Of a DNA stretch of 64,000 bases, positions 22,019-33,010 are shown piece by piece. Numbering within the stretch: position 1 is the stretch's first letter; each line of letters begins with the position of its first letter. Both the position numbers and the translations under genes were made by a program. Under the pieces are notes generated by a model. The model saw only the letters and a list, made by a program, of their open reading frames with translations. It ran no database searches and was not told the DNA's origin. This DNA is from Zanthoxylum bungeanum (taxonomy: Eukaryota; Streptophyta; Magnoliopsida; Sapindales; Rutaceae), in contig SKCR01015037.1 in assembly GCA_019454045.1 (NCBI GenBank), positions 1 to 64,000 of the forward strand, read 5' to 3'.

Positions 22019-24122
22019 TTAATAAAGGCACTCTTTTGGAGGATCAGGGTATCTTTGTCTATCAGAACAATAATCATAATACATGTAGTTTTTTCTCACA
22101 TTGTCATATTTTCTTTGTTGGGTAGAGTCCAGTTTCCAAAATTTCTCCAAATTCCACCAATAGTTAGAAGAATAACATTGTTGATCATGATCGTCATCAT
22201 CAGCAGCTGGGCAGCCATTGATATCAAATCCTTGAAAGTGAGTCTTGAATGGTGCATGAGTCCAATTAATCTTTGTTTGGCCTCCGTCTGTCGCCCAACT
22301 TTCTCCATTCCATAAGCTTGCTTCTATTTGCATTGGCTTTGATGGATACCCTACTCCAATACTTTCATGGTTCTTGAATACTCGAATGGGAATGTCATCT
22401 ATGTAAAATCTGGAAGAAATGTACATAGCAAATTTGGTTAACAATATGGTGTAATTAGAAAGTACAAGTTAAGAAAAGTTGAACACAGTAGATTTGTTTT
22501 TATTAAATAACAATTATCTTTTGCTTAAAAAATATACAGGTTTGATTTGAGTATTTCTTAGGGTGTTCCATCACAGTCTGGACATTACTTATGTTTTAAG
22601 GATAAAATAGTATTTTTGTTCTAATATATATATATATATAGAGAGAGAGAGTTTAAATTCAAAGGGTACACTAGCTAACAGATCTCAAGGGTGCTAATGT
22701 AACATATCCAAAAGAAAGAAAGTAACTTTTAATAATGACCAAAGTGGCAGTAGAAATATTTTCAAGCAACTTTTTGAAATGTGAGGACAAACCAAAGCAT
22801 TCCAAATACTAAGGACTCAATGGACAATTTTCCAACAGTTAAAATTAGATGCAGACTTTGTAAACAATTAGTTATTAAGCGTACTTGATTAACATTTAAT
22901 TTAATTAGAAATTATCCATGAGAGTGAGAGAGATTAATCAGTGGTCTTACACAATTTGATGTGGGTTCCAAAGAATTTTGTAAGTGTGAAAATCAGCAGT
23001 AGGGTCAAACCAGAGGTGTATCCTTTGTTCTCTATTCCCTACACCATTTGCAAACACATTTGTTTGTAATGTGATAGGCTTCCCTTCTCTGTTGCCCAAA
23101 AATTCAAAGTCAAGCTCATCATGTTTATCTCCTTGTGAAGTTAGCTGCCCATGAAGATGCATGCAATAATAGAAGAGAAATCAATTAATAGAATATATAT
23201 ATACGTATGTCAGTAAAGGTGGTTAGTCGCTTGATCACGAATTCGAATCATGAAAATAAATTCTCCTTAAAAAACATGGATAAAACTACGAGAGTCTTAT
23301 ACATTAGGTACGGCATATTATATATAATAGAAATGTACAATATTGTTGAAAGTAATTAGGGTTTTAGTATACACACATAAAAAGCAGTGACAACTCCAGC
23401 GGAATCCTTGTCTGGTAGCTTCAGCTTTATATGAAAGAAGCCTGAACCATAATGTAACTTCGATCCAAATCCAGATCCTAAAATACATACACAGAAGTTG
23501 ATAATGATCATCACTACATTGATTTTCTCAACTTTATTACTCGCATAACATTATTATTATCATCATCTATTGTGCAGTTTATAATAAATATATCATCATG
23601 ATGTACTCCATCTTTCTAATAACTACTAATAATAATTTATATAAAATAATATATAAAAACTTAGCACAAAGCTCAGCTTAATACCCAAGTATTATTTTTT
23701 GTCAAAAAAAAAAAAGATAAAAAGATAGACAAGTTGGAATAATTTTTTTAAACCTTTTATTTTCCCAGAATTGGACTTAGACACTACACTTTGAAAATGT
23801 TCATTTTGCCAACTCAACTACGCCCAGAGTACAGCTCCTAGTTAACTATGCAGTGTTTAATATTTTATATAATTAATTGTATTTAAAAGAATTGCTAGCA
23901 GCAATAATTAGCAAGGTAAAAGAGAAGAAATTAACCAGAAGAGTTATCCATGGAGAGCTGAATTTCTCTCCCTTTATTTAGCGACAAAACGTGATCGTTT
24001 CCCCATGTGATGTAATAATTTTGATCGAAGCTAATAATGTCACTATTTGTATTCCCCGCCGCAAACACTCCACCAAGCATTAGAAACGCAAAGAAACGTC
24101 TTATAAACTCAAAGAAACCCAT
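22019..24122 (-). CDS. XTH: Xyloglucan endotransglucosylase/hydrolase (GH16), four exons
   Basis: An apoplastic enzyme that cuts xyloglucan and rejoins it to another xyloglucan chain (or to water), remodelling the wall during growth. Exons: 24122-23936, 23477-23377, 23144-22951 and 22409-22019; all introns are GT-AG. The product is 290 residues, normal for XTH. Residues 1-21 are a hydrophobic signal peptide. The GH16 active motif [10 protein letters not shown] lies at 104-113, with nucleophile E106, D108 and acid/base E110. The XET C-terminal domain has four cysteines (C227, C239, C275, C288). The usual glycosylation sequon beside the active site is absent (N114-R-E); another sequon, NWT, is at N209. 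An acidic run DDDD lies at 231-234. No stop or frameshift was found, so the gene appears functional. The subgroup was not assigned. Confidence 0.93.
22625..22652. repeat. TA/GA microsatellite in XTH intron 3
   Basis: (TA)n followed by (GA)n within intron 3 (22410-22950). Confidence 0.85.
23216..23325 (+). mobile_element. SINE-like fragment in XTH intron 2
   Basis: GGTGGTTAGTCGC...CACGAATTCGAATCATGAAAA, then a short A-run and ...GAGTCTTATACATTAGGTACGGC, resembles plant tRNA-derived Au-type SINEs with a pol III B box (TTCGAATC). It lies within the 232 bp intron 2 and leaves the splice sites intact. Clear target duplications were not found. Confidence 0.5.
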
Positions 24123-24189
24123 TTATAATATGGTTAATAATAATAAAAATAGCAAGGACTTTGTGCTTTATGTTTGCTTAGATTGATGA

Positions 24190-24198
24190 ATTTATATT
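24190..24198 (-). promoter_or_regulatory. TATA box of the XTH gene
   Basis: AATATAAAT-type box on the minus strand about 70 bases before the ATG, placing the start of transcription around 24160. Confidence 0.55.
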
Positions 24199-24215
24199 AG
24201 CTCAAAAGAGAAAGT

Positions 24216-24225
24216 GCATGCATGC
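24216..24225 (-). promoter_or_regulatory. RY element (CATGCATG) near the XTH TATA box
   Basis: GCATGCATGC lies about 20 bases upstream of the TATA box. CATGCATG is the RY motif bound by B3 factors of the ABI3/FUS3/LEC2 group in seed promoters. Its position is suggestive only. Confidence 0.4.
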
Positions 24226-24296
24226 AAAAAGGGTGTGAGCCATAACCTTAATTCCCCACACGCTATTGACTCCCCCATAACAAACCACATCTTTGT

Positions 24297-24467
24297 ATTT
24301 AGCAATGTTTTTTTTTTTTGAGGAGGAGGAGAAATCCAGCATGACAGGCCCACCCTAACGGTACCCATTCAAGTTATATAGTCATAGTCTCCATTCAAGT
24401 TACCGATCTAATTCAGTGGGGAATCGAACCCATGGTCGTGAGTCAAATAACTCATTTAGCAATGTTT
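24297..24467 (-). mobile_element. SINE with 14 bp target duplications, 5' of XTH
   Basis: ATTTAGCAATGTTT occurs at 24297-24310 and again at 24454-24467, enclosing about 143 bp. A T-run (24311-24319) is the poly(A) tail of a minus-strand insert, and GGTTCGATTCC on the minus strand (24420-24430) is a perfect pol III B box. Together these mark a tRNA-derived SINE. It sits about 175-345 bp before the XTH ATG, in the same orientation as the gene. Confidence 0.85.
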
Positions 24468-24681
24468 AGAAGCAAAAGAAACTCCTCAGAAAATTTGATT
24501 TGGATACCTCGTTAACACACATTTTAATCATGTTTAAATTAAATGTTAATTAATTAGCTAGTTCAGGGCTGGAGTTTAATGGCGAACGTTTGCATGATGG
24601 GTTTGACATCACAGATATTGGACACGTAATTTATATTGTCTCTCACGTCTTTCTAATAACATATCAAAAAGTTAAAGGCTC

Positions 24682-25049
24682 TGTAAGGGCTAAATTTGGG
24701 TTAAAGACTCAAACGTCATTGTATCTCAAATGACACTTAGGCCCATTCGATAAACTCGCACAAAATCATGTCTCTTGGCCTTCATATGGTCCTAGTAGCA
24801 TCACGAGCTGCCCATAAGGCCCAATCAGCATGGGTTCCATCCGTCAGAGCCCCACTCGACATGGACATTCCAGTCAATATTGATCTCAGATGACATAAAG
24901 TCTATTGGTCTAAATATGTAGCAACACAAGGCTCGCGTATAGGCCCATGGCCCATGAGCCTATACGCCTCCAAAGGGGAAGAGTCCACATGACTTAAAAG
25001 GTCTCTAGCAGACCTTAATCATGTGCCATGATATTCCAGACGACACTAT
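24682..25049 (+). mobile_element. 5' LTR of Tat-like gypsy element G, left part
   Basis: Starts TGTAAGGGCTAAATTTGGG and is cut at 25049 by element B. It resumes at 44261. A hairpin with a 10 bp perfect stem, GCGTATAGGC/GCCTATACGC, lies at 24935-24967. The joined LTR is about 0.94 kb. The start position is inferred from the TG and the fit with the right part. Confidence 0.5.
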
Positions 25050-26933
25050 TGTTGGTTTCTACTATAGTCCCAAGATCATATTTAAGCATTGAAAAGAATG
25101 AATACTCAAAGAAGTGACACAGAAACACACTTACATTGAACGGATTTTGAAGATGATAAACACAAAAATCCCTTGCAAGTTTCGGCCAAGGAGAAATGAG
25201 AAGTGTTGAGTCCAAACTCCAAGCTTTGTGTTGATTCCAAGCTCTTAGATTAGTTTCCCTATCACCTAATGATGATTCTTTGTTGAAGTGCTAGCTTGAT
25301 TGAAGAAGAAACAATTTCCCCTTCAATGGATGAAGCTCACGGCAATGAGCAATGGGAGAGAGAGAGAGAGTTTTATATTTGTTTTCTAAGAACAACAATA
25401 CAAAAACCTTTACCAAAATTTGGTATATGCCTTTCAACAAGTCAAAGGCCAAATTGGTGGGAAAATTACATTAAAGGCTCTCAACAACCAACATCATGAA
25501 TAGTGACTAGTTGTCACTCACCAAAAAGGTGAAATGACATCCATCACTAAAGTGACATGTGATGTGACGAGCGATGTGACGAGTGATGTGACTTATGGCC
25601 GCACTTGATTCAAAATCGGAGTGGCCGTACAAACACATCCCGGGTTCGGTTTCGTTAATTCCAAATTAACGAATTTTCCGTTGCGACGTAATTAAATCAA
25701 ATTTACAATTCACATCGCTCGCGAATTAATTCTAAATTAATTCGTTTGCCCGAATTAAAATCCAATTTAATTCCGCGTCGAAATCTAATTTGGTTTAATA
25801 TATCGAATATATTATTTTATCGATTAATTCTCTCTCTTCAAATAGTATTTTATCCCAGATAAAATATCTCCGTAATTAATCCAAGATTAATTATGTTCGA
25901 ATCATACGTCATCGGTGAATCTTCGGGAACGACCCAAGAGATCCCTGGATATGTTGGCAGTAAATCCGATTGTCGGACTATCCGAACACGTACGTACCTT
26001 GTACTACATTTTTACCGATTTACGAGACATGATTGGCTTCTAGCAAAGCACCGTGCCTACCCAATTCTCCAGAAATATTCTTAATGGAATATACGATCTT
26101 TGTCAGGCGTAGTATTCGTAGTATTGTGTATAGCGATCCAGTATCGGATGTCACAGGCAAGGCCTGGGGTTGAAATAGTGTCTGCCCCATACGAAGCATA
26201 TATCAGATTACAAGCAACTAGTCTCTTTAATCGGATAATCATGACCAAGTCATATTATCCCGATGGTTGCAACACAATACAGAACCAGTTCTGTATCCCT
26301 GCGTGATCATCATCTCCATATGACTGAAGTGATACTTCCGTCTTGACATCACACCCAATACACTACGATTCTCAATAAACCCAGAAGAGGAGTACACAGA
26401 ACCTGTTAAGGTCCTGAACGACCAAAACCAAAACGTATTGATTGTCACAAGTACTAGCGATGTAAGTCTCAGGTTAAGACCAAATACACCTACCCTGATG
26501 CGGATTCCCATAGACACATAGTCATACTACCAATGGGATTCCGCGGGGTCTATCCAGAGCGAAGCTGTTTCAGTACCATCGGTAAACACAACCTCCTATC
26601 ACACTTGCATAAGTATCCAATACTTAAATATATGAGAACTATGCCGTTACGCTTCCATAACACGCACAAGTGCGATACTAGTCTTTTCCGCATTATCGAT
26701 GTCCAGTCTCGATAATACTACGACTAGGGATATTTAATGATTAAACCTTTATGGATTGATATTGTCTCATATCTTTTAATCCGGAACTAATCATAGGGAC
26801 TTTTATCATTTATATATTTAAGTAATCAAATTACAAAATGATAAAATGCAATTTCATTTCTACATAATTAATTTGTACAAAAACCACAATGTCTTTTACA
26901 AATAGTGACACTATGGGTCATAATTGTCTAACA
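25050..26933 (-). repeat. 3' LTR of element B
   Basis: 1884 bp; on the minus strand it starts TGTTAGACAATTATGACC and ends CCAACA. It has TGACG motifs at 25565-25569 and 25577-25581 with a TGACT after another 12 bp, plus the hairpin train (25660-25895). An open sense frame, 26517-26239, corresponds to that in A LTR1. Confidence 0.88.
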
Positions 26934-26948
26934 ATCTCCCACTTGGCC
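26934..26948 (-). promoter_or_regulatory. Polypurine tract of element B
   Basis: GGCCAAGTGGGAGAT on the minus strand directly before the 3' LTR, identical to that of element A. Confidence 0.8.
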
Positions 26949-29728
26949 TATAGCCAGTCACTTAAGCATATAATACCTGAACTATGTACATGTCGCTCAA
27001 ACTTTTGATGAGGAATAACTTTCGTCAGCGGATCTGCAATGTTGTCATCTGATGCGACCTTCTCGATCTTCACATCGCCACGATGTATGATCTCACGAAT
27101 CAGATGGAAACGTCGAAGAACATGCTTGGATCGTTGATGAGACCGCGGTTCCTTAGCCTGCGCTATAGCCCCGTTATTGTCACAATACAATGGAACGGGC
27201 TCAGCTGCTAACGAAACTACTCCTAATCCAATTAGGAATTTACGGATCCAAACTGCCTCTTTTGCTGCTTCAGCTGCAGTAATGTACTCCGCTTCTATTG
27301 TTGAATCAGAAACAGTCTCTTGCTTGGAATATTTCCAGCTTATTGCTCCGTTATTCAAACAAAATATGTACCCGGATTGCGACTTGCAGTCGTCTTTATC
27401 CGTTTGGAAGCTTGCATCGGTATACCTAGTTACCTCAAGTTCTCCATCTCCATAGATTAAGAAAGCGTCATTAGTTCGTCTAAGATACTTAAGGATATTC
27501 TTAACTGCCATCCAGTGACCTTCACCTGGATCGGCCTGATAGCGACTACACATGCTCAAAGCATATGAGACATCAGGTCGCGTACGTATCATGACATACA
27601 TGATCGATCCGACTGCTGAGGCGAACGGTATCTGATTCATGTTGTCTCTCTCATCTTGAGTTTTAGGACACTTTTCCTTAGATAGAGTGACGCTATGTGA
27701 CACTCGCAACAATCCCCTCTTGGACTGATCCATGTTGAATCTCTTCAACACTTTGTCAATGTACGTACTCTGGGAGAGTCCAAGCAGCTTTATAGATCTA
27801 TCCCGGTAGATCTTTATTCCTAGAATAAAGGCTGCTTCTCTCAGATCTTTCATGGAGAATTTTAATGAAAGCCAAGTTTTCACCGACGTTAACATGGGAA
27901 TGTCATTGCCAATAAGCAATACATCGTTAACGTAAAGGACAATGAATGTCAGTGCGCTCCCACTAACCTTTTTATATACACAATGATCATCCTCGTTTTG
28001 AATGAAATCATATTCTTTTATGATCTCATCAAAACGTTGGTTCCAAGAACGCGATGCTTGCTTCAATCCATAAATGGATCGATTTAACTTACAAACCTTG
28101 TTTGCAAGTCTTGACACGATAAAACCGTCAGGCTGTTGCATGTAAACATCCTCCAAAAGGTTTTCGTTAAGGAAAGCGGTTTTGACGTCCATCTGCCATA
28201 TCTCATAATCGAAATATGCAGCAATAGCAAGCATTATGCGAATGGATTTAATCATGGCAACGGGTGAAAAAGTTTCATCGTAATCGACACCATGTCGTTG
28301 ACGACACCATTTAGCTACAAGCCTAGCTTTGTACGTTTGTACGTTGCCATCCATGTCAGTCTTCCTCTTGAAGACCCATTTGCATCCAATAGGCTTTACG
28401 CCTTCTGGTGCATCAACCAGTGTCCAAACTTGGTTGGTGTACATGGAATCCATTTCGGAATTCATGGCATCTTGCCATAAACCAGAGTCGATACCTTATA
28501 TCGCTTCCTCATACGTAGCCGATTCATCTTCCTCAATAAGATTAATATCCACATGAGGTGAGATTAGAAACCCATACCTCTCAGGTTGTTTTCTGACTCT
28601 CTCCGACCTACGCGGTCCTTGTGTATTCGAAGATTGTGGTACAGTCTCATTCCTGATGGACTGTTCATGTTTCGTTAAGGATTCTGTGCCAGGAACAGTA
28701 TCACTCCGATTTTCATCGAGTTCTATTTTCCTCCCACTTATCACTGCATTTAGGAATTCCTTCTCAAGGAAAACCGCATGTAGAGCAACAAATACTTTGT
28801 TCTCTTGTGGGTGATAGAAGTAATATCCTTTGGTTTCTCTAAGATATCCTACAAATAGGCATTTATCCGATTTGGGTTCTAGTTTGGTACCTTCCAAACG
28901 TTTGACGTATGCCCAGCAACCCCAAATCTTCAGGAATGAGAAACTCGGTTTCTTTCCTGTCCATATTTCATATGGAGTCTATTGAACAGACTTTGATGGA
29001 ACCTTATTCAAAATAAGTATTGCACTGTTCATTGCATATCCCCAGAAGGAAATAGGTAGCACTGTGCGACTCATCATAGACCTTACCATGTCTAACAAAG
29101 TTTGATTTCTCCGTTCGGACACACCGTTTAATTACGGTGTTCCGAGAGGAGTCCATTGTGAAAGAATACCATATTCTTTCAAGTAATCAAGAAACTCATT
29201 GCTTAAGTATTCGCCACCACGGTCCGACAGCAATGTCTTAATACTTTTGCCGATCTGTTTTTCTACTTCGTGTCGAAACTCTTTGAATTTCTCAAAAGTT
29301 TCCGACTTGCGTCTCATAAGATACACATAACCAAAACGCGATGCATCATTCGTAAATGTTACAAAGTATTCATATCCACCTCTAGCCTGGCTAGACATGG
29401 GCCCACAAACGTCACTATGAACGAGGGCTAACAGTTCGGTGGCACGTACACCTCTAAAAGGTGACTTAGGCATCTTACCTAATAAACAAGATTCGCAGAC
29501 GTCATATGAATTTGGATCAAATCCGTCCAAGTACCCACTCTTCGAAAGTGTGGATATACGTGTCTTGTTTATGTGTCCTAGACGACAATGCCACATATAA
29601 GTTTCATCTTTGTTACTTACTTTAAGCCTTTTGTTTGTTACATTATATATTTGAGATTGATTTATATTCAAAACATAAAGACCATTATTTGCATCAGAAG
29701 TGCAAATTTCCATATCATTTTTATACAT
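26948..29728 (-). pseudogene. Copia pol of element B: integrase, reverse transcriptase, RNase H (inactivated)
   Basis: Read downward: GAG-pre-integrase zinc site (H-H-C-C around WHCRLGH...CESC) and integrase core with HSDVCGP and SDRGGEY at 29728-29132. A CAA-to-TAA stop at 29132-29134 cuts off the region holding the third catalytic residue. A second open stretch, 28897-28496, ends in another CAA-to-TAA stop. Then 505 codons at 28465-26948 carry RT and RNase H. RT motifs include QMDVKTAFL, IYGLKQASR and, at residues 178-181 of this stretch, YVND in place of YVDD. RNase H shows TDASF, EAEY and YCDNNGAI. Element D has the intact forms at the same sites. Copia polyproteins are normally one ORF, so B cannot supply active enzymes. 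Confidence 0.9.
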
Positions 29729-30275
29729 AAAACACCCAGTGTTTCTTCATGTTGTAGTTAATGATGAACCCACTCCAAGTGTCGGGGAGAGACTGTAGGA
29801 TCAAATCTACTGAAGTCTCAGCCTCGAAGACTATGCCCATCTGTCCGAGCTGATCAATATCAGCAATCATCTGTGAGACATGGTGCTCAACAGACGTACC
29901 CTCTGACATGCGAGCCAGGAAGAGCTTCTTTTGCAACTCGTATATTTGCGATCTAAGGTTAGATCGGTGGAGATCGTGCAACTTCGCCATCATCTTATAG
30001 GGATCCAACCCCTTGTTTTGAAGTCGAAATTACAGAGTCATAGCGGCAAGCATTATCGATTGAGCAGTTGCATTATCATCGCTATGAGTCTTCCAAAGCT
30101 CTAGCTCAAACAGCTGATCAGGTCGGGGCTTAGGCCCAAGAGGTCGCTCTATATTATAGAGTAACTTCACGGATCCCAGAATAATTCTGAGATTTATATC
30201 CCAGTCCTGAAAGTTTATGCCATTAATGACGTTGTCGCCCATGATAATTTCCATAATGCTCAACTTTCTTGTCAT
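29721..30275 (-). pseudogene. Copia gag of element B, truncated
   Basis: Capsid-type gag in two frames. 30275-30030 (GVNFQDWD-like start, then IERPLGPKPRPDQ) is followed by 30008-29721 (YKMMAKLHDL...EGTSVEHHVSQMI...LILQSLPDTW), with a frame change between. It stops after the capsid part. A deletion of about 0.6 kb relative to D removed the CCHC nucleocapsid and the protease, joining gag to the integrase region near 29740-29750. B keeps a stretch (about 29920-30040) that D lacks. Confidence 0.85.
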
Positions 30276-30289
30276 CTTAACCGCAATAG

Positions 30290-30993
30290 TCCAACTATTC
30301 GATTAACGATGTATGGGTACAGTCTAACTGTTACAAGAAAAATAATAATATATTAGTCCAACTAATAAAATAATTGACGAAATAATTTTGAAAGCGCGTA
30401 AAGCTAATTATTTGAACGAAATTGCAAATTCAATACTAGCCTCCCACTATTTTTCGGCGAGCCTCTAACCCTCTGTTGAGTACTCGGGAAACCTAGTTTC
30501 CTAGTGGGCTAGGATCCCGTTAAATAACACACAACCTTGACTTTGGCCAGCAAGCTGTATGATATTTAACTAGGTAGATCTCTAAGATCAATTGGATCTC
30601 AACCAATTCTTAGATCCGGTAGGTGGACCTCCAAGTCCGAAACATATATACAATATATATGCCAATATATCCAATATATTTTCCTAACCTTTTTCCTCTG
30701 AATCAACTAAGCCTTGGCTTTGGCACAACAAGCTTAATGATTCCAGTTAAGTGGAACTCATTAACTTTGGAAAGCTTCGTAATCGATGTCGATGGACAAG
30801 AAGTGATCTTGACTTTGGCCAACAAATCATAACTTGGAAAAGACACACGATATTCAACAAAGCCTTCATGATTCAAACACATCCGCGATGGACAAAGGTC
30901 TTGACTTTGGCCAACAAACCAGTGCCAATCTTGGATCTTGAGTAAGAATCAATCAAAGGAAGGAAAACTCTTAATATTTTATTGAGGGTTTTA
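30290..30993 (-). mobile_element. Leader of element B, gag-proximal part with hairpin array
   Basis: Untranslated leader between the gag start and the insertion of C. It holds the four conserved hairpins on the minus strand, H4 near 30525-30566, H3 near 30700-30745, H2 near 30807-30846 and H1 near 30884-30935. Also present is ATAGTGGGAGGC (minus, ~30440-30452) and TGG-triloop hairpins at 30285-30370. C is inserted just upstream of H1, in the run GAGGGTTTTT. Confidence 0.75.
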
Positions 30994-32995
30994 TGTTGGT
31001 TTCTATTAAGGTCCCAAGGATGAAATCAAGCATAAAACACAAGTGAATACAACAAAGGAGAATGGCGGAATCATACTCAAAATGAACGGATTGGATGCTA
31101 CGAAGAAAAATCTTTCTCTTCCGTGTTGGTGAAGCTCGGCAAACTCACTGGTTTGGGCTCCATTTTCAGCTTTCTCCATGCTCCAAGCTCTAAGCTTTTA
31201 TGATGGTATTCCAAGCCCACGGGTGAGGTTCCCTATCACCTTCCTATGGACTCATTTGTGTGCTAGTACTTGGTGATTTTTGCAATAAAAATCACCATCT
31301 TCATCTTCCTTATTCTCTCGGCAGAACCAGAAAGTTTGAGAGGGAAAATGGTCCAAGACCGTGTGTGTGAGAGAGAGAATGGAAATGTGTGTGATGTAAT
31401 TGTTTTCCAAAACAATTAAAAATATATACCAATTATTAAAATAATAATATGTCGTTCAAGCTTTCAAAAGCTTTCCAACCACTTCCATCAACTAAAATCA
31501 ATCACATCAATCAATCAATGTCATATCACTCAAAGTGACATGTGATTTGACGCTTGATATGACTTGCGATTTGACGCTTGATTTGACTTGCGTGCCGCAC
31601 TCGAATTCGAAATACGAATGCGCTTCGCAAAAATCCCGGGCTCGGGTTCACTAATTCCAAATTAACGAATTTTCCGTTGCGACGCAATTAAATGATTACG
31701 CCTAGCGAAGTCACTATTCACGTCTCTAACGAATTAATTCTAAATTAACTCGTTCGCCCGAATTAAAATCTAATTTTAATTCCGCGTCGAAATCCGATTT
31801 CGATTATATATCGAATATATTAATTTATCGATTAATTCCAAATTAATCGTTATCTCTCTTTAAATGATATTTTATCCTAGATAAAATATCTCCGCAATTA
31901 ATCCCAGATTAATTTTCTCTCTCATCTAATTAATCCCAGATTAATAAAGTGCGAGTCATACATCATCGGTGAATCTTCGGGAAGCGACCCATGAGATTCC
32001 CAGATATGTTGGCAGTAAATATGGTCGTCGGACTATCCGAACACGTAAGTACCTCGTACTATGTTTATACCGATTTACAAGACAAGGTTGGCTTCTAGCA
32101 AGCGCCATGCTACCCAATTCTCTAGAAACATGCTTACAGGAATAAACGATCTATATCAGGCGTAGTATACGTAGTATTATGTATGTCGATCCATTATCGG
32201 ATGATCATGTGCTAGGCCTGGGGTTGGAATTGTGTCTGCCCCATACGAAGCATGTGTCGGATGTCTGGTTACTAGTCTCTATAATCGGATAAACCTAACC
32301 TTGTCATTTTATCCCGATAGCTGCAGCATATAAGAGAACAAGTTTCGTATCCTACGTGACCATCATCTCCACTATGACTGGAGTGATACTTCCGTCTTGA
32401 CATCACACCCAACACACTACGATTCTCAATATACCCAGCATAGGTGTACACAGAACCTGTTAAAGCTCTGGACAACCGCAACCAAAGTTTATTGATTGTC
32501 GCAAGTATTAGCGGTGCAAGTCTCAGGTTAAGACCAAATACACCTACCCTGATTTCGGACTTCCATAGACACATAGTCATACTACCAATGGAATTCCGAG
32601 GGGGTCTATCCAGAGCGAAGCTGTTTCCCGTACCATCGGTAAAACAAACCTCCTATTACACTTACATGAGTATCCTATACCCAAATATATGAGAATTATG
32701 CTGTTGTGCCCTCACAACGTGCACAAGTGTAATACTAGTCTTTTACGTATTTATCGATGTCCAATCTCGATAATACTCTGACTAGGGATATTTAATGATT
32801 TATCGTTCGTGGACTGATACTGTCTCATATCATTCTCTGTCCAGGAATAAATCATATGGACCTCCTATCATTTATATATCTAGGTGATCTAATCACAAAT
32901 GATAAGAGTGCAATCTCCTATGTCACATAGTTAATTTGTACAACAACACCATGATATGTACAAATAGTGACACTATGGGTCATAATTGTCCAACA
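30994..32995 (-). repeat. 3' LTR of element C
   Basis: 2002 bp; minus strand starts TGTTGGACAATTATGACC and ends CCAACA. TGACG/TGACT words at 12 bp spacing lie near 31548-31595. The sense open frame is 32580-32272. A hairpin train lies near 31670-31950. Confidence 0.88.
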
Positions 32996-33010
32996 ATCTC
33001 CCACTTGGCC
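32996..33010 (-). promoter_or_regulatory. Polypurine tract of element C
   Basis: GGCCAAGTGGGAGAT on the minus strand, directly before the 3' LTR. Confidence 0.8.

Noticed and set aside
22004..22315. Plus-strand frame of 103 codons
   Set aside because: Shadow of XTH exon 4 on the opposite strand.
25296..25499. Small gene repeated at 42596-42811
   Set aside because: Same U5-side position in both LTRs of element B; part of the LTR, with indels between copies.
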